Assembly: GCA_022559985.1 (NCBI GenBank)
Contig: JAFJTR010000117.1
Coordinates: forward strand, 1-64,000
Reading direction: 5' to 3'
From: Parastagonospora avenae f. sp. tritici 18332-5
Taxonomy: Eukaryota > Ascomycota > Dothideomycetes > Pleosporales > Phaeosphaeriaceae
Length of the DNA: 64,000 nucleotides
The translations under genes were made by a program, and so were the position numbers. This document shows positions 20,945 through 30,893 of this stretch, piece by piece (the stretch's first letter is position 1; every line of letters starts with the position of its first letter). The notes beneath the pieces were generated by a model. That model had not been told where the DNA came from. It did not search any database and saw nothing but the letters and a program-made list of their open reading frames with translations.

Positions 20945-23287
20945 TTACACCACAGGAGACGACGGCCTCGCATACTTGCTGTGATGGGTGTAGTCCTTGT
21001 TGGGCCCTTCTACATCATATTCGATACTGAACCCCTCGAGCGTCGCACCCTTCAAACGAAATTCGCAAGTAGCCTTGTACGTATCAGGGTCACACCAATG
21101 ATTCCCCCTTGCTACCCACCCTACGAAGCTACCGGACGGCTCTTCAAAGTCCCACGTGTTGAATAGCCTTCCAACAGTCTCCCCATCCTCCTCCACGAAC
21201 CAGGCAGAGATCTTGTCGGTCGCCTCGTTGTACCTGTAAATGTAGCGACGGGTAGCTGGAAAAGAGAGCCCGGTTTCCATTAAGAATGAGCCGTCTTCGA
21301 TGTACAGGTATTCTGCGGCGTAGGTGGCGTCGGTGGGAAACCGAGGGTGGAAGTGTGCGGTGCCCTCGAAAGAGCCACCAGAAATGCCATGCTTGTGGCT
21401 ACCGATCTTCCGTGAAATGGTCCAGACGCCTTGTATGCCTCGGAAGACGGCTGCTGCTACAAACCTGGCCTCAGATTGTGATGTCTTGATGAGATCTGCG
21501 ACTTCGGCGACAACGGCCAAAGCCTGCTTGTTACTACTGTCGCCGCAGTAGCGCGCTGCAAAGGCTGGTCCTGTGCCGTCACTGAACTTACTGTCGTCAC
21601 GAATGACACCTACGTGTCGTGAAAACTCCTCGACTAGACCCACGTAGTCCGCTTGCCAGAACTGAGGCACTTGTAGTGACTTTGCATTGACGGCCGCCCG
21701 CATCTTCTCTGCATCGTCGGTCTCGAAGATCCTGCCAACGCGGTTTCGCGCCATCTCAGGTGTCTCTGATGTCCATGTCTTCACAAGCAGTCGTGCTTGC
21801 TGCTCCATGACGCTCCAATACGGGCCTTCGTAGAAGCCGACGAATCCCAGTGTAGGAACTTCCTTGGCAAACACGCAACCTCGAGATAGGATAAGAGGAA
21901 TTCGGGGACATTCGCTATCGTACGCGCTGGCAACGAGGGGCTGGCAGTCCTTCAGGTATTCGATGCTAGAGCTGTAGCCTGTCGCCTCTATGACGGCAGA
22001 TGCATAAACATGCTCGCGCGGCTAGGATACTGTCAGCATCGTGAGTGTGGTAAGGGACAACTTGGAAATTACATCACCACGTGAACAGTCAACGACATTC
22101 CACGGCGCCTTGGGAATGATTTCGATCTTGAACCCATCTGATTCAGCATCTCTTCCAGAGATTTTGTTGACGAATCCCTGCACAGGTACGATGACGCCGC
22201 TTCTCACGAACTCGGTATAGGTATCTGTGATACCAGTGTATGCGGGATACTGCATCTGATCCCCGTTGGACACGAGTGTGGAGTGTCCAAGGTCGCTCTG
22301 ATCACTGCCGATAACAGAGCGCAAGAACTGATGGCCCTTGGCGGCTTTTTCGGGAGGCACTGTGGTGATAGCCGCCGAAATCTCACCGCCACCCCGGCGC
22401 GAGAGGTTGTAAAGAACCATGTCCAGAGGCAGGAAGTATGGGACAGGATACAAGCCGGTGTGCGTTCTATTGTCAGGGTCTTGCGGTAGGTATCGAGGCA
22501 TGCAGTAGAAGGGTCGGTTAGTGATGTGGTAGATGACGCTGTCGGCGTGCGTATCCTTTGCTCCTGGTGAGAATTTGGCACTAGATATTTGCATAGCTGC
22601 CTGCGCTGCAGCTTCTGCGCCGCTGATTCCACCACCAATCACAGCAATCTTGCCAGCCCTATTGGTGAGTCCTGAAAGAGTTCGAAAGCGAGAGGAGTGC
22701 TGGTAATGCTTGGGGTGCTCGTCCTTAGCCTGATGTGTTTCCGATGAGGCGAACGAGTTATCGAAGAAGTCCTTCGGCATGGGGCGGTCAAAGAAGCCAC
22801 TCGCGACAACGAGGTAGTCGAATGTACGGTAGCTACGCTGATCAGTGAGGGTGTCGGCACAGACGATATTCCAATTCATGGACCCTTCTTGCAGATGAGC
22901 GCTGACGACTTTTGTTGCGAACTCAACATGATTAACGACTCCAGACCTCTCTGAATACTTCTCCAGGTATCGACCGACATGCCACGCTTTCGGGAACATA
23001 GGCATGGACGGCGCTGCTGGTGACCCAGTGACGGGGTTCGAGAGATCTACGGACGACCAAGACAAATCTGAGAAGGCCACTGTGAATCGGCTCAGATTTG
23101 TCCGCATCTCGGGGTCGCATTTGTCGCCGTACTCGCCGGGTTGTCCTCTCCACATGCCACCAACTCGATCCGCAGCTTCAAATACAGTGACTGTGTAGCC
23201 GCCGTTTTGCAGGAAAGTCTTCGCGGTGACCAAACCAGCCGGACCTGCACCAACGATACAGACAGATTTGGTATTGGTTTCTTCCAT
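20945..23287 (-). CDS. Flavin-dependent monooxygenase fused to DUF6314, 763 aa
   Basis: Exons 22073-23287 and 20945-22021 join in phase 0 over a 51-nt intron (22022-22072). The ATG at 23287 is chosen because the FAD motif VGAGPAG follows at residues 12-18; the earlier in-frame sequence looks like leader. A second Rossmann motif GGGISG is at ~218-223 (NADPH side), and the exon junction rebuilds VIEATGYSS, the ATGY motif of FMO-type enzymes. From about residue 590 the protein changes to a beta-rich DUF6314-like domain (FRGIQGVWTIS, GSFEGTAHF, GRLFNTWDFE). Known FMOs oxidise N, S or carbon substrates with NADPH and O2; the substrate here is unknown. Confidence 0.9.
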
Positions 23288-23617
23288 TCTTTCGGGTCTT
23301 TGAAACTTTGGAATCGTTAGTCCTCTACGACTTTTTGGTGATGAGATATATGGAAACTGCAAAACGTACGAGTCGTAGACCACCTGGGCAGCAATAAACA
23401 TCAACGAGAAGATTTAGCGAGGCGAAAGTATGCTGGACCAAGTCTGACAGCAAGTGCTTCGATAGTGTTGCTGTTTGCAACCCACGCGGCGATGGATAGT
23501 GGGGAGAATGACAGACACGCTAAACAGAACGGGGTTTCGAACCAATCAAAAACAGGCGGCCGCAGCAGCCGCCGTGACACGTCGACGGGAGGGTGTTGAA
23601 GATTTACGGAAATGCAT
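23288..23617. other. FMO promoter region
   Basis: 330 bp between the tandem LYR-protein and FMO genes. A GCGGCCGCAGCAGCCGC stretch near 23557 is GC-rich; no other signal. Confidence 0.45.
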
Positions 23618-24106
23618 TCATTCTTCCTTGAGGATACCTGCGTTGACGAGGGTGACTTTCATGGTCTGGAACTGAGTTTTGCCGTACTGCAGGACATACT
23701 GTTAGCGTTGCAAGCGGTTGTAACACGCTGGCGTGATGCATACGGAGATCAAGTATCGGATATGGCCCTGCATCCCGATGAGCTCGAATTTCATTTCAAG
23801 ATGGCAGAAGATGTGCTCACAATATCAGTGATGCTACGTTGCTGTTCGAACTCCGCTCTGGCAAACTGTCGCATGTCTTTCCGCGCGCCTTCCTCGGGGA
23901 TATTCGCGGTGCTGCGCACAATTTCTCTCCACAGAGCCAGTGCACGTTGCCGTTGGATGAACTTCAGGGCAAACAGTGAGCATCAGTTTGCTAGAAAGGG
24001 GTCATATGCATCGAAGACGTACATGGTCAAGACCAACGGGGCTCTTGCCTCGAGCTCGCAGCCGTGAAGGCGGCTTGGTTGCTACAGTGGCATATCGACG
24101 CAACAT
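23618..24106 (-). CDS. LYR-motif mitochondrial protein, LYRM2-like, 105 aa, four exons
   Basis: Exons 24023-24106, 23821-23961, 23744-23767 and 23618-23686 join in phase 0 over introns of 61, 53 and 57 nt. The product starts MLRRYATVATKPPSRLRARG, an Arg-rich mitochondrial presequence. The LYR-type helix follows: FIQRQRALALWREIVR, then ARKDMRQFARAEF, as in LYRM2 relatives; here the LYR triad itself reads ALW. The third exon is only 24 nt (eight residues, GHIRYLIS) and is needed to keep the family pattern IRYLI-x-GKTQF. LYRM proteins act with acyl-ACP in assembly of respiratory complexes and Fe-S delivery. A frame on the other strand over this region is a shadow. Confidence 0.85.
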
Positions 24107-24430
24107 TCCGGTGCAAAGACTTCACAGTCAACTCTGAGACACAAATAAACAGATCACAAAAGAAGATGCAGGCTGAGACAGTGCAATGCGGCGAGATGGA
24201 TGAAGCTCTGATGTTCCTGCGGGCTGACGTAAAGAATGAACCATGCGAAGCTAATCCGTGAATGACTTAGCACAAATGGCCTTACCGTCGGTCTCTGACG
24301 CCCCGCGACGCGTCTTCCCAAGAACGCGACAGGCACGAAAACTACTTCCGCTTCAACGCCACAACCTGAAACAAACATACCATTCACACACGCGTCGAAA
24401 CACTCAAATTCACGCCAATCACAACACGCC
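24107..24430. promoter_or_regulatory. Shared divergent promoter region
   Basis: 324 bp separate the start codons of the minus-strand LYR-motif gene and the plus-strand acetyltransferase gene, so the two are likely driven from one bidirectional region. No TATA box is evident. Confidence 0.5.
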
Positions 24431-25507
24431 ATGGCAGACGACGCCCCCATCACGTTCACTACCTTGGACCCCGATACCGCTGCCCCGCAACCCTCAACCT
24501 CGCCCGCCACTACCAACGCGACCCCGTTAGGGGATACAGACACCGACAAGCCCTCAACGGGCAGGTACATCTCGCCTTACGGAGGCCCGAATTCCCTCAC
24601 GAGCATGCATGGGCACTACGTCATGCTCAAAAAGCTGTGCTTTCCGCGCCGGAGGAGGTTTGAAGAGATCGAGGGCTCGGGCGCAGACGACTACAAGACG
24701 AGGAAAAAGAAGCACTACGAAGAGTGCGACGACCTCCCTCCTCTCCCGGTGCCCAAGCGCGCGCGTAGGCACTGGAAAGACCGTCCGGAGACAGAACTCC
24801 GAGAATCTGTCGTTTACTGCCCTCCCCCCGCATATTGGGATGAGTTGATCCGCCAAGATCGTGTCACCAAGGCAAAAGAGCTGTTGGAGAAAGACCCGCT
24901 CGGCTTCCAACCATGGATCCTCTCGGTGCTGCCAGGATTCCTGTGCTTCGAGCTTTTCGGCTCTGGCGCCTCCCTCGAGCCTTGGCAGCTCGAAGGTTGT
25001 CTGGATCTGGTGGAGAAGACGTCCTCGGCCGACTACAAGGCCTCAAGCTCTGGGTGGAAGCGCAAAGAGAAAAAGGAGGAGATGTCAGATCCCAAAATGG
25101 TGTACCTGCTTCTCACATCCGTCACCACGCCGCCTAAGGTTGAGGGCTTCATCTCATTCATGTTCACGTTCGACGAGCCACCAAACAACCAGCGTTCCGT
25201 GGTCTACATATACGAGGTGCACCTGGATGTTGGCTTGCGCCGTCGCGGTCTGGGCAGCAAGCTGATCAAGTTCGTGGAGCTGGTGGCCGAGGATAACCAA
25301 CATTTCAAGACCATGTTGACGGTCTTCAAGACGAACAATTCGGCAAGGGAGTTGTACGAGAGACTCGGGTATAGCAAGGACGTCTCTTCGCCGGCTGACA
25401 AGGTGGTGAGGACGAGGTGCATTAGGGCGCAGTACGCGATCATGAGCAAGCAGGTCATTAAGGCGGAGTACAGCATCATGAGCAAGCAGCTCCAGGACGA
25501 GTACTGA
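24431..25507 (+). CDS. NAT4: N-alpha-acetyltransferase NatD-like (histone H4/H2A), 358 aa
   Basis: Single-exon gene from ATG. The GNAT fold occupies about residues 215-335: VEGFISFMFTFDE, then VVYIYEVHLDVGLRRRGLG, where RRRGLG fits the acetyl-CoA loop R/Q-xxG-x-G/A, then MLTVFKTNNSARELYERLGY. These match the NatD/Naa40 family, which acetylates the N-terminus of histones H4 and H2A and nothing else known. The N-terminal region has two Lys/Arg clusters (KTRKKKH, KRARRHWKDR) that could be a nuclear signal. It is longer than the yeast enzyme. The last 26 residues carry a 12-residue tandem duplication (AxYxIMSKQxxx), an unusual end for the family. Confidence 0.88.
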   Translation: MADDAPITFTTLDPDTAAPQPSTSPATTNATPLGDTDTDKPSTGRYISPYGGPNSLTSMHGHYVMLKKLCFPRRRRFEEIEGSGADDYKTRKKKHYEECDDLPPLPVPKRARRHWKDRPETELRESVVYCPPPAYWDELIRQDRVTKAKELLEKDPLGFQPWILSVLPGFLCFELFGSGASLEPWQLEGCLDLVEKTSSADYKASSSGWKRKEKKEEMSDPKMVYLLLTSVTTPPKVEGFISFMFTFDEPPNNQRSVVYIYEVHLDVGLRRRGLGSKLIKFVELVAEDNQHFKTMLTVFKTNNSARELYERLGYSKDVSSPADKVVRTRCIRAQYAIMSKQVIKAEYSIMSKQLQDEY

Positions 25508-25610
25508 GTTTTGTTGCTTTGTCGTTTTGGGTGGCGTCAGCATAAGATACCCCATCAGGAGGAGATACTTCGTGAGCATAAGACGCTCCATTAGCATAAG
25601 ATACCCCGGG
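25427..25610 (+). repeat. 18/36-bp minisatellite across the NAT4 stop codon
   Basis: Two 36-bp units (25427-25462, 25463-25498) encode the duplicated C-terminus. After the stop, four 18-bp units run from 25539 to 25610, three of them starting AGCATAAGA. Unit length is 18 or 36 on both sides of the stop, so repeat expansion has probably changed the protein end. Confidence 0.7.
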
Positions 25611-26681
25611 CAGGAGTTGTGTACAATACTAAAAGTTCGTGATTTGGATCTCACATCATCTCCTGCCGCGTCTCTCCTGACAATCTCTGGTGACTCACTT
25701 CCCATCTTCTCCACGGCTTCCAAGTTCGACTGTCGGAGTGTACCCCTCCAGACCCCGCTGTCGCTGCAGAGTTCCAGGAGTGGCTTAGCGCGCTCTCGGG
25801 GTTTGCATAAATACTCTCACCTGCTGCCCCTTCTCCGTCTTTGCTTCTCCTCACTAACAGTCCCGGACCGCGCCACCACCACCTCCCTTCAGAGAGGTCG
25901 GTCGACGAAGTTCACTCTATTGTAAGTGCGATCGGCCTCTCTGCTGTGAAAATACACCCTGGGCATTGTAAGTTCACCTCCACATTCCCTCCTGACATCA
26001 AATGACTTCAGAAGGTCCATCTTGTCGGACTGCCCAGCGGTCGGCACCCTCTCCGTGCGATTGGCATCCGCTACTCTCCAGTCAAGCGGAGAGGGGTACT
26101 TTCCCGGTTGGGTTTACAACTCAAGGACCATTCACTAATCAGCATTGTGACCGCGCCCGCCCCCAACCCCCAATATCAGAGTTGGTGACGGGCGCGGCCT
26201 GACGTTACCCATGGAGGGCACGTTTGGTCAATATTGTTGACGTCCAGGTCTCTTGGGCCACCGAGCCATCCCACGGCTCAAGAGGCCTGGAATCAAGTCC
26301 GTAACGCAGGATCTTTATGCGACGCGATCGAGCGATTCACAGCGTTCGCCCAGCCACCTCGAGCCAGGTAGTAAGTTGTTCCATCTCCCCATTGAGGTTT
26401 GCTTCACTAACACTTCGCAGTGCACTAGGTGCAGAAAACGCAAAACCAATGGCTCGGGGTGGCTGGGACAGAAACGTAACAGGTGGTGGTCGTGCTTGTG
26501 GCTGGGGACAGAAACGTATCATATGGCTTTCGAGTATTGGAGATTGTGGATCGGACTGGAATTCGATCTTTTGAATGAATACCATCACTTTAACCTCACT
26601 ATCATCTCTTCTTCGTGTCTTGCATCTTCTTGCCTGCCTCCATACCCGTCCATGTCGCCGTCTCATACCACCAATCCCCAT
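25611..26681. other. Intergenic, nothing supported
   Basis: Long gap between convergent genes. Open frames exist on both strands but none shows a domain, signal peptide or splice pattern. Confidence 0.45.
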
Positions 26682-27021
26682 CTACTTGTGCACCCCATTC
26701 AAATTCCTCGCATTCTTCAACCCACTGCAATCCGTGCAATTGTGGCACCCCACACAGTCCGTGCAATCAGTACACGAGTGACAATCCACACATCCATCAC
26801 AATTGGTGCAGCTGTGGCACTCCTCGCAGTCCTTGCAGCTGGTACATGAGTGGCACTCCACACACGACGCACAAGAGTTGCACGAATGGCACCCGGTGCA
26901 GTCTTTGCAGTTGTTACATGAGTGACCTGGGGTTGATGTCAGTCCGTGAAATAGCAGAGGAATAGAGAAATATACAGTCTTTGCAGTTCGTACAGTTGGT
27001 ATTATTCCCACCGTCTGCCAT
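26682..27021 (-). CDS. CxxC-array protein, 96 aa with 25 evenly spaced Cys
   Basis: Exons 26976-27021 and 26682-26926 join in phase over a 49-nt intron (GTATAT donor, CTGAC branch point, CCCCAG acceptor); splicing joins KDC to HSC and keeps the period. From residue 10 to 82 there is a cysteine at every third position without exception, 25 in all. Every fourth unit begins with His, giving six 12-residue repeats H-[SN]-C-x2-C-x2-C-x2-C. The tail is SGLKNARNLNGVHK. No signal peptide, so probably cytosolic. Function unknown. Cys on one face of a three-per-turn helix suits metal binding, or a disulfide-stapled solenoid; both are inference. A related gene lies at 30180-30893. Confidence 0.75.
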
Positions 27022-27517
27022 TTTCTCCTCGACTTCATTGGGGGTGGAGAGGAAGCAGCCCATTTTTCATGTATGAAGAATTCAACGATCCAATTCAACT
27101 ACGGGAGCTGGTCGTTACTTAACACTAATTATAACGGATTGCGATACGTGAGGTGTTGGGCGACGTCATCCTGATGCGAGCTGATAAGGCCGCGCAGGGG
27201 TCGACAGGTCAGCAGCGTACGCGAGGACACGAGGAAGTGCTCAGTCGAGTAAGCAACTGTTGCGCTCGCACAGGGCTGCGTGCTCATCCTTCGAACTGCG
27301 GCTCGGACCTCTCATTGCGCTGGCGCCCCGCGGCGACGTCGGCGTATCTTGTCGATTGCTTGATTTGACGTCAAAGGCCTAACTCATCGATCGGTCCTTT
27401 CAATCTGACATGCATTATACTGAGAGCTGCAAAGGTCTAGCTAGCTAGACTTAATTAAGCAACATCCACAGAAGCAGGTGAACTAATGTTTGCATTGTGG
27501 ATAGAGTTCTGATATCA
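27022..27517. other. Intergenic, nothing supported
   Basis: Promoter side of the CxxC-array gene and 3' flank of the GMC gene. No other signal. Confidence 0.5.
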
Positions 27518-29501
27518 CTATTCTTTTCTATCTTCCTTACAACCCCGCGCAGCATCAATAACATCCTGCACCAACTTCTCCGCATGCGCATACGTAACGC
27601 CCTGCGTATGTCCCGGCGCAGAGAAAGGCAGTGAACTGGCATCAATCACCCTCAAACCCTGAACTCCAAACACCCTCGCCTTCGAATCCACAACCGCGCC
27701 ATCCGCCGAGTTCTTTCCCATCGCGCACGTCGCCGCCCCGTGGTGTATAGCTCCTATGCCCTTGGTCCTGATGTAGTCCAGTATCTGCGCGTCTGTAGTG
27801 ACGTTGGCGCCGGGAGCCAGCTCGGGACCCAACGCAGCGATGTTTGCGGCGATGGAGCGGGCGCGCCTGTATGCTGCGACGGCTTGTTCTTGGTCTTCTT
27901 TGGAGTCGAGCCAGCCGAGGTATACGATGGGTGCGACGGTGTTGTCGGCTGAGCGGATAGTGATGTTGCCAGCACTGGAAGCGGAGGTGAGGAGCATGCT
28001 GACGCTGCCTGTGTTGCCGTTGTTTGCGTTGGAAAGTGCGCGCGCCTCCGCTGCAAGGATGTATTCGATGTTGGGCCAGTCGGAAGGAAGGCTCGAAAGG
28101 TAATCGCGCGTCGACTGGGTCATGTTGGCTGTATATGAATCCGAGAACTTTTCCCAGGCTGCGAAGTCGCTGGCGGGGCTGCTGAGAGGTCCTGAGCCGT
28201 TCTTGAGGTACAACTCGCTCGCGGCTTCGAAGGTTGCTGGTTTCTTGGACCATGAGCTTCGGCTGGGTACGTTAATTGAGTGTATGACTGCACCAATGGC
28301 AGGGGTATCGCGCAAATTCTGGCCTACGCCGGAGAGGTCAGAGATGACTGTGATGTTGTGCTTCTCCAGTGTTTGCCGTGGGCCAATTCCTGATACCATG
28401 AGCAGCTGTGGAGAATGGATGAAGCCGGAGGACACGATGACTTCTTTGCGAGCGTGTACGGTAAATGGCTTCAGTCCTTGGACAGTTCCGTTCACGCCCA
28501 CAGCGCGCTTGTTGCTATCGAAAAGTAAGTTGCGCGCCATACAAGACTGATAGATTTTCAATGACGTCTTCGCGGCTGTTGGGGATAGAAAGGCAACCTC
28601 TGTGCTGCTTCGTGTGCTGTCCTCTTCTCGCAGAGTAAACGGCCAGTAACCGTAGCCAAAAAGATCACCGTTCAAGAAACCATCGTTGGGCTTGAAGCCA
28701 GCTGCAGCGAATCCTTCTGGCCCGTATGACGCAAGTGGCTGCGCGTATTTCGGATGGCTGAGTTGGACAGGACCTCCAGGTGCGTCAAAGGTCGAAAGGG
28801 TGTAGTTGGGAGAAGCATTCGCAGCGCGGTACTCGAATGGTGGAGGTGTGAAGGAAAAGCTCTTCTTCATGAACGGGAACATGTTCTCCCATAGGTATGC
28901 GTCGTCTCCAGTGATTTTTGCGATGGTCTCGTACCAACCTTTCGTGGCTCTGGAGATCCAGGTCAGTGTTTTTCTTGAAGTCCAGTTTCGTTAACGCACC
29001 TGTGGTAGATTTGCTGGTTGCGCGCCGAACTTCCACCCAGCGTTTTGCCTTGCGCATAGTGAATAACCTTCCCGTTTGCGCCTGGCGCAGGCTCCGAGAA
29101 GATTCCCCAGTCGATCAATGGTTGGTAGTCGTCCGGGTCTGGCCCGACATACATGGTAGAGTAGTACGGTCTGTTCGCTTGTCAGTATATGAATTCGAGT
29201 GGTAACATCGCTCAACTCACATTTGACTGTAGTTTCCGTTGGAAATCTCGTAGAAAGATCCAGCTTCGATGACAGCGACCGTCATGTTTGGTAGGGCCAT
29301 TGCCAACCGCGAAGCTGTGAGCGCACCAGCCAGACCAGCTCCTACCACAACATAATCGTACGTTGCGTTGACACCAGGATTGCCGAAGGAGTTTCCTGTA
29401 AGTCGTCCTGGAGCGTAAAACTGCTGCAACAAGCTGCCGCTATCGAGCTGGGCTGCGACCAGACCGGCACTGAGGCCCGTGAGTGTTGTGGAGAACCGCA
29501 T
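27518..29501 (-). CDS. Secreted GMC oxidoreductase (AA3 type), 627 aa
   Basis: Three exons: 29221-29501, 29000-29170 and 27518-28949, joined in phase over two 50-nt introns. The N-terminus MRFSTTLTGLSAGLVAAQ is a signal peptide. The FAD-binding motif VVVGAGLAGALTASRL (GxGxxG) follows, then GKTLGGSSARN, a GMC signature. Near the C-terminus lie HHGAATCAMG and GHTQGVTYAHAEKL, which carry the His pair expected at the active site; in the second motif the common GHPQ reads GHTQ. The family oxidises alcohols or sugars with O2, often producing H2O2 outside the cell during plant-wall breakdown. The exact substrate (aryl alcohol, glucose, other) cannot be told. It sits between two CxxC-array genes on the same strand. 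Confidence 0.93.
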
Positions 29502-30179
29502 CTGACCGAAGAGACAAACGCGTCGAAGTCTCGCCTGTCAGACCTGAAATCTTGTCTGAGGTCATGGCGCTTCTTATGAAGTGGTCGCCCATGGCTGACT
29601 GATGCCCATTAAGCAAACCAGTGAGATCATAGTCTGTGCGGAATGGCAGGAGCGATCTCCGGATGAGGAAGTTTGCGATTTTTGGCGAGGGCGATCTTAG
29701 AAGCGAGGTTTCTGTCGTGCATCAGTCTGCACTGTAAGTGTGATCCGCGCAGTAGCTTGCATTGGCTTGTCGGATGGCTTCGTGCAGTGGTAGGGAATTG
29801 CGACTGACGCTAAAGGGATCGGAGGTTAGGGACGGACAGCGCCATCTTGTCTCGATGGATGCGGCGATGATGGCCGGCAAATGATGTAAAGGTACTCGCG
29901 AGCTAGCTAGACCTCGCCGAATGACAGATGAACCGGGCATTTGGTGTAGCTAGCCGACCTACAATGTCAAGTATCATGCCAACCAAAGAATTGCAAGTGT
30001 CAGTCCGTCCCCACAATGTATCCCATTCTTGAAGAGAGGCTTGTCTAATTCTGCAGCCTCTCCTGCTGCTTCGCCTCGACAAAACGTCTAGGAGACGACA
30101 GTCCGTATACTCCGAACCGCAAAGTACCCACAGGCCTTGTCAGTCCATCGAATCTCCAACTTGTCCATGGCCATGCCGT
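29502..30179. other. Promoter side of the GMC gene
   Basis: No gene supported. Includes the 5' flank of the GMC oxidoreductase gene. Confidence 0.5.
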
Positions 30180-30893
30180 TCATCTTGCGTCATTGCGCAC
30201 AGCTGTCCACATGCGCGCACCCCTTATCCCGATCGCCGCTTTCAGCCCGACACAATCAATGCAGTCTACACAAACCTGGCATCCAGTGCAGTCTATACAC
30301 TGGACGCAACCATGGCAATCAGTGCATCGCAAATAGACGACACAGCCATTGCAGCCGGTACATTCGCCGGTATTGATGCAGCCTCTGTAGTTGGTGAGAT
30401 TGTAACACCCGATGCAGCCGGATGATGTTTCGCGGTGTTCGCTGCTTCTATTGCCATTCGCATCAATGGGGGTCGCTCTTGGAGCGTTGAGCGGTTGTGA
30501 AGGCTGAGCGGCTGGAGATGGCTGCTGAGCAGCATACGTATGAAGGATACCCTGAGGCAAGCCAGGAAATTGAGGCAGATGGTGGACTGGCGGCTGGTGC
30601 GCGCCCATGTGCTGCGGTCCCACACCATTTGGATTGCCAGGCGCATTTGGGTATGAAGATGCGGCTTGAGGAGGCTGACTCGGCTGAGCATTGTGATAGC
30701 CGGGAGCGGAAGCAGGAGGGGCAGGTATCTGTCCATGGCTCTGAAACTGTGCGACACCGTGCTGGCCTTGTGCAGCATAAAGATTTTGACCTGGCGGTAA
30801 CATCCGGGCTGGCTGTTGTAGCAGCTGTGGTAGTGGACTGTAGAGGCTTTGGCGAGCCACGGGCGGTGGAAGACTGCTGAACGGCGGAGGCAT
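30180..30893 (-). CDS. Pro/Gln-rich protein with C-terminal CxxC array, 237 aa
   Basis: Open from an ATG; further 5' exons are possible, because the same-strand ATG near 31232 opens MANNSGTCDM before a GTAAGA donor, resembling the start of the related gene at 27021. Residues 1-150 are Pro, Gln, Ala and Gly-rich and probably disordered. Residues 160-214 hold 15 cysteines, the last nine at exact three-residue spacing. The tail CVGLKAAIGIRGAR resembles CSGLKNARNLNGVHK of the 96-residue protein, so the two are likely paralogs. No signal peptide. Function unknown; the array may bind metal or the proline-rich arm may bind partners. Confidence 0.65.
   Translation of the reverse strand: MPPPFSSLPPPVARQSLYSPLPQLLQQPARMLPPGQNLYAAQGQHGVAQFQSHGQIPAPPASAPGYHNAQPSQPPQAASSYPNAPGNPNGVGPQHMGAHQPPVHHLPQFPGLPQGILHTYAAQQPSPAAQPSQPLNAPRATPIDANGNRSSEHRETSSGCIGCYNLTNYRGCINTGECTGCNGCVVYLRCTDCHGCVQCIDCTGCQVCVDCIDCVGLKAAIGIRGARMWTAVRNDAR

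Noticed and set aside
23612..24067. Plus-strand open frame of 151 codons
   Set aside because: It lies antisense to the four-exon LYR-motif gene, whose joined product matches a known family with a presequence. The plus frame has no such support.
26253..26965. Plus-strand His/Thr/Ser and Cys-rich frames
   Set aside because: They are antisense shadows of the 36-bp-repeat CxxC gene.
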